This document shows positions 11,981-23,877 of a stretch of 64,000 nucleotides of DNA, piece after piece. Position 1 is the stretch's first letter. Each line of letters opens with the position of its first letter. The position numbers were made by a program, and so were the translations under genes. The stretch lies in contig NW_015971543.1 in the NCBI RefSeq assembly GCF_000182565.1, forward strand, positions 593,397-657,396. The letters run 5' to 3'. The notes beneath the pieces are model-generated. The model was not told the DNA's origin. It did not search any database and saw only the letters and a program-made list of their open reading frames with translations. The DNA comes from Spizellomyces punctatus DAOM BR117. Lineage: Eukaryota; Chytridiomycota; Chytridiomycetes; Spizellomycetales; Spizellomycetaceae.

Positions 11981-13325
11981 ATGGGAACACCACACGGCAA
12001 GTCTACCTATGAAGGCCCGCGGTCTCCAAAAAGCCCCACTCCTTTCCGTCCGATTAGCGGGCAGCTCATCAAGGCTGAGCCACGGTCAATGTTCTCGTCC
12101 TTCTCAGGGCTGATAGCTGGTGTTAAGCATACTGCATATCGAGGGGTACGCGGAAGAAACGTTGACATTGCACTTTGTGTGCATTGCGATGTATTTACCA
12201 ATGTTTTTTAATTAGGTCAACAGTATCCTCGACACTGTCCTTCGCACAAAGGCTACTCGAAAACGCGCCCCTGGAGCCATCAACAAACCACAGTCAACAC
12301 GAAACCTTCTTCGAAGCGTGCCGAGAGATGGTATTACCAAAAAGCGCCCAGAGGTGAATGGAGCAGCAAGCAGGAGACGGGCGGAGCTGGCTTTGGAGTA
12401 CTTGACGCACGAGACAGGGCAAAAGAGTGAGGACACGGATAGTTCCATTGACACGGATGAGGACTTGGGCAACGGTGGAGAGCCGAGAGGGTTACTGTTT
12501 ACGACTCCACCAAAGAAGGTAAAGAGACGGTCAAGTTTAGACTTGTCAGAGTCTGAAAAGGAAAATAAACGTGGGAGAAAGCTCGAGAATGATGTTTCAC
12601 CGCGAAGTAAGTTTGATTCGCCGTCCGTGATTTCATCGGTACGATTGGTTCTAACTTTTGATTTGTAGATTGTGAAAGCGACCGTATTGCGGCCTTGGAA
12701 CGAAAAATCGAAGTGCTAGAACGAGTGCTTGCCGCCCAGGCACCAGTGTCAGCCCTACCTGCACCACCTCCTCCTCCACCACCACCACCCCCTCCCCTAC
12801 CCACGCCAAATTCCTCAAACCTGCAGATTCCATCGTCAACCTCTAAAAAATCAACTGCCGTACGTATTGCCCTTCATAGTGGTAATATCCAACACCGCAC
12901 TTACGCATGCATTCACTTTAGCCCTCTCCCGCTCGAGATCCCCGCTTCATCAACATGAACCACCACGTGATGAGGAAAATATGTGAAGAGATTAAGGAAG
13001 TAAAATTACGAAGAACAAATGTCATGAGGTATAGTTGCGATCATAGTTCTTCAGCGCCCACATGATTTCTGAATCTCTTTGGCAGATCACCGGGTGGGAC
13101 AATAATGAGAACCCGAGATCCAGATCGTGAGCCTGACGAGCAAGACCATGAGGCTGTCCTAGGTGAGCATGTTGTGTGATATCGAGCTTTACAATACCGC
13201 TTTTTTTCCATCTAAAAAATGTCTTTGAACTATCTGTAGCACATGCATTACGGAAAAAGTTTAAGAGTTTGAATTCAGAGTCTACAGACTCTAGTCCTGA
13301 AGTGACAGAACGGGACTGGGGTTGA
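11981..13325 (+). CDS. Coiled-coil, polyproline protein with MTFR1-like C-terminal motif
   Basis: Six exons (11981-12145, 12216-12606, 12669-12859, 12922-13028, 13086-13162, 13240-13325) give 338 residues. The middle carries Lys/Arg-rich and acidic disordered sequence, then a short coiled coil (RIAALERKIEVLERVLAAQ), a run of at least ten prolines, and a conserved-looking end: MRKICEEIKEVKLRR, then RSPGGT, then HALRKKFKSL. As I recall the family, this order (coiled coil, polyproline, SPGGT, ALR-KF) matches the C-terminal half of mitochondrial fission regulators (MTFR1/MTFR2), which influence mitochondrial shape and respiration. That is inference from motifs; a nuclear or cytoskeletal role is equally open. 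Confidence 0.8.
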
Positions 13326-13757
13326 CGAAACAATTGCTAAAAGAATTTTTTGGCCGAAAGGTGAATGTACGTTTTTTTTGGTATTACAGCTAGGTTAAGG
13401 AGAATGGAGTACCTGGAAAGTTTACGGTTAATCTTATATTTATTTCGCCCAATTTAACCTGTACGTGGAGCTGGATCTCAACAGGAGAATGTCGTACCAC
13501 ATTCTGACCATATTTCAACGTGGCCCAAATCCCGAGATGCATTTTTTAGTGGAATTGAAACAAATCATGTATGGTTATCAAATATTGAAAAAAGCAAAAC
13601 AGATTTCCAAGAAGCAGATAATGTCAACCGAGGCAAAAACAAGCAATGCCACACCTACACAATACCACCCAGATATACGCAAACGGCTGTCCCATCCACA
13701 CTATCCTGCTCAACCACTGCAGCACAAGCAATGTATCTCTCCTCTCATCAACTATAA
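13326..13757. other. Intergenic, no gene seen
   Basis: The 3' flank of the MTFR-like gene is AT-rich. A 151-codon plus-strand ORF (13465-13920) overlaps the minus-strand ORF at 13758-14090; it lacks recognisable features and is not called. Confidence 0.4.
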
Positions 13758-14090
13758 TCACTCGTCCAACCGAATCTCATCCACCAAGACCTCCCTTTTT
13801 ATTCTCTCCTCCCGTAGTCGACTGGGGCTAACCGCGTACGACACAAACGAACTCGCATGGTTTGAACTTTTAATCAAAACCTCTTCATTCCATATAAATC
13901 CTTTCTCAGAGCCGAATTGAGCGAGGTATGTAATGTTATCTGTCAAGTCAATGTGGTAGAGCGATGGCTGTGTTGTTATAGAGGAGGCGGAGGACGAGGT
14001 TGAGGAGGATGAACTGTAGTTTCGGCCATTGGTTGAGTATCCTTGTGAACGGATTGGAATGGGGTTTGAGCGAGAGTGAGGGGTGGACAT
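13758..14090 (-). CDS. Hypothetical 110-residue protein
   Basis: A single-exon ORF begins with ATG (MSTPHSRSNP), has a Ser-rich run, then a mixed segment (YHIDLTDNITYLAQFGSEKG) and a charged end (REERIKREVLVDEIRLDE). The composition of the C-terminal half is protein-like. No domain is recognised and there is no second line of evidence, so it could be a chance ORF. Confidence 0.35.
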   Translation of the reverse strand: MSTPHSRSNPIPIRSQGYSTNGRNYSSSSSTSSSASSITTQPSLYHIDLTDNITYLAQFGSEKGFIWNEEVLIKSSNHASSFVSYAVSPSRLREERIKREVLVDEIRLDE

Positions 14091-14527
14091 GATGATATAG
14101 GCGGTCCTTTACGAAGGGACGCTTTTGAACGCCTTTTTTTTTGGCAAACGGTGTGCTCGTTCGGCTTAGGCTCTTGCTGTTCAAAAAGGGCACTACAAAG
14201 CCGGGGTGTGCGCACGAAATAACAGACTCTAAAAAAGAATCCCGTATGTAAGGCAAACTGGTTTCAAAGCAAAAACAAGACAAGACAAAAAAAATAGGCT
14301 TTCAACAGCAAACGAGCCCGGGGGGCAAGTCGCCCCCCCAAATGAACGGGATGACACATGATCGCCCTCATTTGCCGACGCTTACGCAATGACGACACCA
14401 TCCGTCGATAAAATCGCATCAGTGATAGGATAATTATGGCATCTTTCACGCTCCTTCAACGGTTCCCAATATGGAGGGCCCTTTCATCTCCGATAGCAAC
14501 TGATCCCTAATTACTTGCGATACATGT

Positions 14528-14580
14528 ACCCACCTTTTTGTATTTGACCCACTTTTGTATTTGACCCACTTTTGTATTTC
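14528..14580. repeat. 17-bp tandem repeat, three copies
   Basis: Three adjacent units of acccacttttgtatttg occur; the first has a 2-base expansion (19 bp) and the last ends in c. It is noncoding as far as can be seen. Confidence 0.85.
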
Positions 14581-15780
14581 AAAGCACTGCGACGAAAGCG
14601 GCTTGAAGAGATGGACTCGTCTGTTCTTTGACCGTTTTCGAATTGAGAATGTGTTTGAAAATAAAAAAAGTAAAGTGGGAGCTGCTGGGTGCAAGTTCTT
14701 TTTTATATACGGAACCCCCCTCAACCTGCCAAGCCCGCGGTCTAAAAATGCGCCTTCCGTGAGTCACATGAAAACGTCAGTGTGATCTACAAGGTCAAGA
14801 GTTGTTCAATCAATAAACAAATGGAGGTTGCCCAAAACATACGAATCTTCATCGTGGCCAAACAACATCTCTATAAACGCTCTAACAAAAATCTCGATAC
14901 TGATTTAATATATTGCTTTTGAAGGGCCATAAAATACTTTTTGAATTATCCCATCAAAAACCCGCTTGCAACAATCTTGAAAAAATCCCATGACTGAATC
15001 ATTTCAAAAAGTCCTTTTGCATCAGGTGAGGCGCATCATCAGATGGAATCGAGCAGTCCGATTTATCCCTGTGGGCTGTAAACTACATTAGCAATTTGGA
15101 TTGTAACAGTGCAGCGAGTGAGCCCATCTACATGATACAATAATGCACTGAGACAAAAGGGTTAATGGATCATGACAAACACCTTCAACCACTCCAGGAT
15201 GGTGTGTGAGCTAGTGTAGCAGACGGCTTTCTCCAGCAACTACAAATGTTTATATTCAAATAGATATTGCTGCTGAGCATTCAACAATATTGTTCTCATA
15301 ATGGGTTTGACGCTTAAAGCGGACCGTCATGGACAGCTTTGACAAGACGGTGTGAAGCCGATAGATTCATCCCATCCTCCATTGAGAACATCTTGTGCGC
15401 TTAGTCGCGCGGTGTCGAGTCACGTGAGATTCGATATAGCTGACAGGTCGGATAGAACTTGGGGCGCTAGATGTTATTGCTCTTTTTTTTTTTTTTTTGA
15501 TACCAAACAGCCTACTATTGCACCTACGTAGAAGAACATGGTATTCCAAACGGGATAGACGACGGTTGTGTAAACCTCGATCGCGTGCAAATGATACATT
15601 CAAAAGTTGCAGGGGTTTTTGGTATAATGGCCAAAAGCCCTCCCCTCCACATTTTGGACCCGTTTTTTTTTTTTTGTGAACCAAGTCCCGCGTTCAAAAG
15701 CGTCATTAGACTCATAGGCACATGCAATATTCTGATATTAACCTCCATTACTTTTTTTCCTGCTTTCTTTCCTGTTGCTT

Positions 15781-15813
15781 TCCAGTTGGTTTCCAGTTGG
15801 TATCCAGTTGGTA
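15781..15813. repeat. 11-bp tandem repeat, three copies
   Basis: The unit tccagttggta is repeated three times just upstream (about 45-75 bp) of the coiled-coil gene start, so it lies in the 5' leader or core promoter. Confidence 0.85.
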
Positions 15814-15855
15814 TCCGATAACTACTGATATTTCACTCCATTACAATTTACGAAA

Positions 15856-18197
15856 ATGGCCACTGCCATCAAGAAATTCTTTAAAAAGAAAGGGTCCCGT
15901 TCTGGTCATGAATCCGACGACCAGCCAAAAACTCCAACTTCTTCACGAGTATCCGGGGAGACTTTTGAGTCTGCGGCGGAGAATCAACCTGCTATCACTC
16001 AAATTGCAACGAGTTCCCCTGATGAAACCCAGCCTGCCGGTTCTCAACCTGCTGTCAGTACAGTCGTTGCTCAGGTCACTGCTCTATCGTCTACTACCAT
16101 ACCGGCGAGTACTCCTATTGGTACTCAGTCTACCGCTGGTCCGTCTGTTGCTACTCAGTCTACCTCTACTCATCCTGGCGTGGAGAAAGCCAGTGCTACA
16201 AAAGAAGCACAACAACCTGAACGGAAACGCAAAGTTCCTGCTCCGGGGGAAAGTAGTATGCCCATGTCGCACCCGCCCAGCCCGACACCAGCCGGGGATG
16301 ATGCACATGCTGGTGAGTGTGTTCGAAGAAATTGAATAAATAAATAAGCCGCGCTGATTTGTCTCTGGATTTTAGCGTTAAAGAGAAAAGTTCAGAATGT
16401 GGAGGTCCTTAAAGAAGGAATATATGAAGTTCGTCTTGATGAAAGGTACAGCGTCATGCGTACATTGACATGCACTGGCACTTCATGGCCCAACCTCTCA
16501 AATCTCCACCATAGATTGCCAGAAAAGGATCAAGAAATAGGACTCCTCCGTAACCAACTCTGGCAAACCCGCGAACAACGCGACAAACTCGACAAGGAAT
16601 TATCAGAAGCGAATCACGAGCTAGCCAAACGTACCACTGAGATGCAAGCTTTAGAAAAAAAGCATAAATCCGAACTTGACCATGCCGTTCAGAATCAGAA
16701 AGAGGTCCTGACTGTTCAGATATTGCAGTTGAAGAAGGAGATTGAAGATAGTAAGGAGGAAAAGAGTCGGGCTGGGCAGAGGGAGGCAGAGGTTAAGAGC
16801 GAACTTGAAAACGTCAAGAAACAGACCGACAATTTTAAACAGCAAAAGGAAAAAGTTGAGAGCAAGGTCAAGGATCTTCAAGCGCAACTGGAAGATGTCA
16901 CCGTAATGGTAGGAGAGTTGCAGGCGGAAAATAAAAGGTGACTTTTCGCAATTTGTTTCTGAGATCATTATCTCGATGCTAAACCTTGGGTTCAAAGCCT
17001 TCACCAGAAACTCATTGATCGCGACTCGGAATCTGATGCCACTGCAACTCAGTTGAAGAAACTAAACGAGGATAAACAACGCATTACTGCCGAATTGCAA
17101 CAAACACAGGCCGTTAGGAACAAAATTGCACAAACTAGTGAAGAACATGACAAGGAATACGAGCAGAAAATGAAGGCATTGACAGATGAATTAAATACTG
17201 TACGTAACTTGTAGTTCTGTATCGTTTTCTATCTTTACCATGCTAAATCGCTCTGTATGTGACAGACCAAAAAAAGTTGTACGAAAACCCAAGCAGAGTT
17301 GGAATCCACAATAACAGCGCTCAAAGAACGCGAAAAAGACCTCACTGCAGTGAATGAGAAGATCATTGTCCTTACCACCCAGCTCAACGATGCTCAAGCG
17401 GCCACGCAAGAAGCCACGGACAAGGAACAAACTGCATCAAATGCTTTAAAAACTTTTCAGAGCAAGTTGAAAGCACTTGTGGACAGGTTAGAAAAGCGGA
17501 AAGGAGGGGAAGCGAAAAGAAAGCCGAAACAGGATGCCATTGACGAATTGCTGATCATGGTTGAGCAGGTACGGGTTTCCTCATTTTTGAAAAACAAGAG
17601 TTGCCATTGGTCTCATCTATGTCTATTTATACTAGAATCTAGAGTATTTACATACATCCGTTGCCGAAACCGATACCACACAAGGCCCTAGTGCAAAGGC
17701 ATCTCCAAGAGAAGAGGAAACTAAGAAGAAGGCAGCGCGGTTGACTAAAGATCAAAAGGGTAAAGGCGAGGAACAAACAATTGGTAGTGACAAAGAACGA
17801 AAAGAGACTCCCGCTGCTCCTATGCAGGACCAGGTATGAGCAATCCATATTTACAAATTTCATCGATTCGGAGGGGGATTGATCGAACATTTGACGGTCC
17901 AAGGGTACATCGACACAGCCTGACACCTCGTTGCCACCTCCCCCACGCCTAACCCGCGTTAGTAAAGCTCGACCCACTTCCTCCCACTTTATAGGCACCA
18001 AATTCTTCTCCTCATCTCCTCGTGAGCGCCTTCCATCTGGGCAAACCTTTGGAACGGTGCCTTTGACTGAACAAGAGGAGGAAAGGGTTTCTCCGCAATG
18101 GAAGGTTGAAGGGCAAGAAAGGCCGTGGTATGATCAGCGGTTGACTTTGGATCTGGATGCCGGTAACGAGATGGAGAAAGGTTTGTTGCGTACTTGA
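15856..18197 (+). CDS. Large coiled-coil protein, unknown function
   Basis: Seven exons (15856-16312, 16376-16445, 16515-16937, 16998-17199, 17266-17568, 17636-17833, 17904-18197) give 648 residues. It opens with a very basic stretch (MATAIKKFFKKKGSR), then a Ser/Thr/Gln/Pro-rich disordered region of about 140 residues. From about residue 185 to 475 the sequence is almost continuous heptad-type coiled coil with many K, E and Q. A Lys-rich segment and a short ordered-looking tail (WKVEGQERPWYDQRLTLDL) follow. Two acceptors are the less common AAG. The shape suggests a scaffold or tether; no named family is recognised. Confidence 0.8.
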
Positions 18198-18434
18198 GTA
18201 TCGGTGGTATATTTGCTTGGAATTGGCAGGGCGGCGCTTGGTTGCTTAAGTCGTACGTGGTCATTTTCACATATTGCAAGACGTGCTCTCGAGCTGATGT
18301 GATGTATTCAAGGCCATTCTTGTAAAATATAGTGTTCAATATCTGGTCCGTTGCAAACAAAGTTCATATTTTCAAAATGCTTCATTTCTTTAAAAACAAT
18401 TCATCATACAAGAAAAACTAGCCACTAAAACTAT

Positions 18435-20596
18435 CTACAACCTTTCCTCTGCCTCAGCCTTTTCTGCAGCGGTCTTTTGATTTGGTACTCCCAACGCTCT
18501 TGCCGCGTCCAACATCTCCTTGTCCTCCACATCGAATTTCCTAAAGAGTAGGTAGAATATTACAGTGGAAATGCCTGCAGCAATCGCTGTTCCGGCATAC
18601 ATCCAATGCATGTTAGGGTCCTTGGCAGCTGGGGAAAGGAAGATGCCGATCAACGCGGCACCAGCGTTGGGGAGCAGGGAAAGGGCTGAGATGAGACATT
18701 TCATAGACGTTGGGGCATGGGTATAAGAGTACTCAAGCGAGCCAATGGAGGCAAACACTGTTTTCCAATATACAAACATTTAGCCGCTTAGCCGCGATGT
18801 ATTGGAAATGTTCAGGCGGACAGCTTACCTTCAGAAGTTGCAATCAAGACATACGATGGAATCTGCCACCAGACAGAAATCTCATTTGCGACGTCACCTG
18901 GATGGTCAAATCCGGGGGGTGCCTCGTAAATCTTCTTTTGCACAATTGCGGCTACGGCCATCGACGCGCCACCAAGGAAGAAACCGATTGAAATACGCTT
19001 CATGTATCCAAAGTGGATGTTTTTGCGCGAGAGGTACGGGTATATACCATAGTCAAAAATGGGGATGATCTAGCAGGAGAGAAAATGAGGACTCTATCAA
19101 TGGTTGCCGCTCTTTTCACATGAGATTGATCTACTTACGAGAACCAAGATAAGAGGATCCATAATGTTGATCAAGTCGTTTGACATCCAGCTGGGCCGCT
19201 GCATCTGACTGGCCTGCGAGATCAGGTTGTTGGTCATTTGAGAGTAGCATACCCTGAAATGCCAGCTGATGAGAACATGGTTCGGTTGAATAGCAAAAAG
19301 TCTTTTGGCATACCAGTAAATAGTCAACAAAGGATAGATCGAACACGCCTTGAGCGTCTGCCTCAATTCTGAAGGGAACGCATCCGTCCACTTTCTTTGA
19401 GCCACTTCCTCTTGCGTCTCACCGGGTATAGAGTCGGCGTAATCCAGGAAAGCAAAATTCTTTGAATTTGGTTGAACCGTGGCCTTGTACTTTCGCTTTC
19501 TAACAAGGCTGTACCGAATACATTGATACGCCTTCAAGATCACGGATCCTTCAGGTGGTACATGTACATAACGCTTTCGTCCCGAATAGAAAATGCAGAT
19601 GGAAAGCAGGAACATGCAACTAGGCAAAAGATAGGCCTTCCAAAATGCCGATCGTTCCAAAGTTGTACACACCGTCTGTCCAATCAAAGATCCAATGTTG
19701 ATGGCCCAGTAAAACCAGTTGTACAAATGCTGCACGGTGAGGTCAGGATCAACAATGTACTGCTTTCCATTCTTTTCGATCATGTAAGACTCTTTCGGAA
19801 TCTGGTCCGCACACATTGGGCTGACGACCGATTTGATGCCGCCAGTTCCGAGACCAATAATGGTGATCGAGATGACATAGCCGGGAAAGGCGAAGCCTCC
19901 CCAGGTTGGGGTTCCATCCTCCATGTATCCATTGGGAATCGATGAGGTGCAGAGGATGATCCATCCGACCATGTAAATGATGGAGAAGGTGAGGATGGTT
20001 TTGTATTTTCCCCAATACTGGTCAGCAACGGTGGCGCCAATGAGAGGAGTAAAGTAGGCCCAGAACATGAAATAGCTAAGTGTATGGCACACACAAGTTA
20101 AAACGCGTAAAGTAAACGAGCGGTAAAGGAAAAGGGAACCTTACTTGCTCAAAGCTGTGGCCGTTGATTGTCCCTTGTCAAGCGCTCCTGGCTGTCGCTC
20201 CAATGTGGCCCGCTGAAGTGCGGTTTGCTCTGGGTTTTCAATATAGTTTTGGAAAGTAAGGGAACCACCATAGACTTGTGTACGACAAGCAAGTTAGTCA
20301 TATTATAAACAAATCCTGCTGACAGTCCGAATATACATACACGCAAATCGTTCGCAAAATCTAACAAATAGCAAGAGACAAGAATAATCAGAATCAACTG
20401 AACCTGACAGACATCAACAACATACAAATACTGACTCGTTGACAACAATGAACCACGCTGCAAACGGGATGACGCCGGCAATACGAGGCAACGTAGACTG
20501 CAGGAAACCTTCATCGTGCGGAATGCGCATAATGTGTTCCTGGTCCTTTACGACCTTCGTGTCCAGCGTCCCAGTGCTCTCTTTTGTCTCCGCCAT
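18435..20596 (-). CDS. POT-family proton-coupled di/tripeptide transporter (PTR2-like)
   Basis: Seven exons (20596-20436, 20360-20341, 20274-20145, 20075-19314, 19253-19139, 19069-18829, 18757-18435) give 583 residues. About 12 membrane segments are predicted. Diagnostic POT features are ERFAFYG in the first helix region, the motif FYWAINIGSL (the PTR2 signature FYxxINxGSL), and MTNNLISQ in the second half. It should import small peptides across the plasma membrane with protons. Exon 2 is only 20 nt and encodes the core of the ERF motif. The C-terminal tail is short and Ala/Glu-rich. The start ATG precedes a typical hydrophilic N-terminus; an upstream in-frame TTG was ignored. Confidence 0.93.
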
Positions 20597-21470
20597 GATT
20601 TCAAGTTCCCGCTCGATCAACTACTCAAACAAAGGGACGTGCGAGAGTGGGAGGGGACAAGAAGCAACAACGCCTTTTTAAAGGAATCTCCATCTCCATC
20701 CGCCGTCGTCCCGGTGATCCCGTGGACGAAAAGGCATGAAATTTCAACCTTTGCTAGCTGTTATCTCCGCGAGTGTGAAATCTCCTCGCGTGGCACCCGG
20801 CAAGATCTCTTCCATGACTAGCAAATTCTCATCTCTAGCCACACATGACGAATGCGCAGACACGATTCCCGACGTTTCGGATGCGGTGCGCGAGAGTCAT
20901 GTAACCTTAAAAGGCAATTCAAGTGGGGTCAAGACGCGCGGAACTTTGGAATATTCGCTGTTTTGCGCGTAACCTTCCATTTCGTGGAAATTCGAATTTC
21001 GGCAGAATTATATTAGTAATTTTACGGCCACTATTATTTCGTCTGCGCATATCGTTTTGCTTATCTTTTTGAAAATGACTCTGAAACTTTGCAGGTGTGA
21101 TGATCACCTTGCAGTGTTCCAAGCGGATTGGGTAATGAAATTGGGGATTATGATGGGCAGAGTCAGCCGTTTGACGACGATGCAGATGCACTTTACGCAA
21201 TTTACGCTCAAGCGTACAGCTAAAGACCCAAATACGAGCAAGATGTTTCTTATTTACACTCCAATAGGACAAAATTTCAGAAAAAAAATGTACACTACAC
21301 AGATGACAATCGTTGTTCTTTTTTGTACAGTTCCCTTTTGGCGGGTGATGGAGGAGGGACAAGGCCAGGTCCAGCCAGGGCAAGCAAGAAAACAAATCTC
21401 CCCAATGCAGCAACCAGAAGGGCTTTCTTTTGTTGTCTCTACTGGATGTCTCCTTATCAGATCCCACTCT
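20597..21470. other. Upstream region of the peptide transporter
   Basis: This 0.9 kb holds the promoter of the POT gene and the 3' flank of the copper transporter gene. Open frames on both strands overlap one another and lack recognisable features. Confidence 0.5.
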
Positions 21471-22128
21471 TTAGCCACTCTTTGGCACCACAGCCCCATC
21501 ATAGTTGAACAAAAAGGTCGGAACCATCACACCCGCAATAATCGCCATCAGGAGGCCGACATTAAAACTCATCGCTAGTAACATCACGGTGTAACTGATG
21601 AACGCAGCAATTCCTTTAAAGATCGTAAACGATGCGCGTCGAATCCAGCTGATCGGTGGACGCTCGGATTTTATATTGTCGTCAACACCGCGTCTGAAGA
21701 TGAGAACGCGAATGTTTTCAGAGGTGGAATTGACAAACGAGAGAATAAAAGTTGCCAGGAGAGCGGCAATATATTGCCCTGCATTTTTGGGCTGCAGTTG
21801 GGGGAAGAGCAAGAAAACCGTGCTGTCTGTGTTGAAGAAGGGCTTCATGCTCCCATGATCGATCGTGAGGGGCCTGATGGGTAAAAGGATGGTGCGTACC
21901 ATCAATCAGCTCAAATTGAACCAGAAGGAGATTGTTGCCTTGCAGTTTTACTTACCCATCAGTAGCATGGCCCATACTGTGGTCACTCACATTGGTGGCA
22001 ATTGCGAGGTTCTCAGTTCCATGAGGTCCAGCATCAAGGTTCTCAGATCCATGAGGTGCAGCATCAATCTGCAATGCCAAGACAATCACCAAGGCGAGGA
22101 TCAAAATGGATGTAGATTGGTTTCCCAT
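21471..22128 (-). CDS. Ctr-family copper transporter
   Basis: Two exons (22128-21956 and 21873-21471) give 191 residues. An N-terminal signal-like helix (ILILALVIVLALQIDAAP) is followed by a short His/Met-bearing ectodomain with HSMGH and DHGSMK, then a Ctr domain with three hydrophobic segments. The central segment has the MxxxM metal motif (MLLAM), preceded by SFTIFKGIAAFISY, and FNVGLLMAIIAG forms the last helix. Ctr proteins trimerise and pass Cu(I) through a Met-lined pore at the plasma membrane or vacuole. The usual GxxxG packing motif of the last helix is not exact here. Confidence 0.88.
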
Positions 22129-22298
22129 ATTCTCACAATTCTGCAGACACCAATCGGCTTTCAAAAACAAAAGGTCATATGTAAGGTTTGCAGTCGTCTT
22201 TATGGGCCTTTGGTTGACTTGACCAAAAATATTTTGAAACAGTGGCAACACGTCAGCATCGATTAAAACCTTAATTTCGATATTTGGTAAAACTGCCT

Positions 22299-23083
22299 TT
22301 AAATGAAACACTCCTGAAAAGATCTTGCTTCGGAGACCTCCTTGAGGTTTTTGTAGAATACCACATCGCTTAACAAGAACTCTGCATCCGTTTTAGTCAG
22401 TGAACCAACCTCAATCTAAGTTGGAAATACGCTTTCTCCCCCGTTTGGAACACTTTCCTTTTGAAGGTTTCCATATGCCAGTTGGCACTTTAGTACACAA
22501 ATCCCCCTCGGAACTTGTTCCCCATATACCATCAGCATCTGGAGCAAGCAAAATTCCCCGCCTGGGTACTAGAGCCCCAAATTCGGAAAGAATTCCAGAA
22601 ATTAGTAGTTTGTTCAAAAAACCTTTCCTGCAGATCCCTTATGGAACCTCGATCAGGACCATGCAGCCAGTATCTCAAAGAGAACAAATGGATGCGAATA
22701 CCAAATCCAAAGGTAATCGTCGGTAGAGTGGGGCATGAGATTCGGAACCGGGCGTTCACAGGCAAATTGCCCCCCCAACCAATCACCTCGATTTCCAGGA
22801 ACAAACGTGAAACGCAATATGGGATCGACCAACTGATGACTCAGCGAGAGTTGGGCAATACATGAGTCGTTATTACTGTGATGCCCAAGGCACCGCTTCA
22901 GCGCTCTATTGATGGTTGGCTCGTCAGCATATGACAAACTGTTTGACCCGCATAGTGCTACGTTTACAGTCAATAACCCACGATAATACGTATTTGCAAC
23001 AAGTCATGGACTGCATCACACACTCTGACTCGCCAGACCAAAAAGTCCATACGATGCAATGCAATACGACCCTCCAGTCTCAT
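22299..23083 (-). CDS. Unrecognised spliced gene
   Basis: Three 3' exons join in phase with good splice sites: an exon ending at 22702, then 22627-22431, then 22381-22299 with TAA. They encode segments such as LRFTFVPGNRGDWLGGQF, LISGILSEFGALVPRRG and DVVFYKNLKEVSEA, which look like a folded protein. The 5' end is uncertain: a possible first exon starts at ATG 23083 and joins near 22960 through a roughly 60-nt intron. I do not recognise the family. The stop lies about 170 bp upstream of the copper transporter start on the same strand. A decayed gene is a possible alternative. Confidence 0.45.
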
Positions 23084-23877
23084 ACAAGGAGAAACAATAA
23101 GACATTATTTTTCAGACGATAACGTTTCTTTTTTATGAAAGATATATCAGCCTCTTACGAGGTTACGTGCAGAAAAGTACAACCGTTTGATTTTTCATAT
23201 ACCTCTAAAACAAAAGTTTCGATAACGGCGGCCGCGGTCTCGGACTCGAAGAGCGCAATGAGCCATAGTGACAGTACCGTTAAAACAGAGGCAGAAGAAT
23301 AACCATAGTTTGAAAACACGCACGTTGTCGTCCATCACTAAACGACATGTAGCATTGATACAGACATCAACCGCTACAGCTGGAGATAGTGCGCAAGGAG
23401 GTCAATAGATTTACCATTGGTTCTAACACGTTCCTGTTTGTGTACCATCCAAGCGAGACTCTGTCAGTTGTTGTCCTGGTTGCACATAGTTTGGGCGTGC
23501 CGGCTTTCGTTCATGTCATCAACTAGCGTTGGTCATTTCGCTCTAGCTGTCAAAATGAAACTCAAAAACCTACTCCGCAGTTTGAATTGTATTGACGGTT
23601 TTTATTAATGACTCGCGGTCGCGAATGAATTCATGTGACGTTGCCAACCAATGTAACAAATATCAAGAAGCGGACTCAGGCCTTTTACTTGAGACGAAAA
23701 GCATGCAGTGCGAATGGAAGAGATCCAAAATCATAGATGTGCAAACGAAGGAATATACCATCTATTTACATTACACGGCAATGCGTGTAGCTCAAGATTC
23801 AGACACTCACTACTATACGAAACCAACTTTCCACGATGCGCCATTTGCAAAAGTGTTTCCCCAATTCATTAGACCTG
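23084..23877. other. Intergenic, no convincing gene
   Basis: One plus-strand ORF (ATG near 23630 to 23930) overlaps the 3' end of the next minus-strand gene and has no recognisable features. Nothing else is supported. Confidence 0.4.

Larger units (their letters stand above)
14091..15855. other. Intergenic region with two small tandem repeats
   Basis: About 1.8 kb without a credible ORF. It contains the 17-bp and 11-bp repeats listed separately and a poly-T run near 15483-15499. The last few hundred bases are the promoter of the coiled-coil gene at 15856. Confidence 0.5.

Noticed and set aside
13465-13920. 151-codon plus-strand ORF
   Set aside because: It overlaps a more protein-like minus-strand ORF and has no domain; neither is certain, but this one is weaker.
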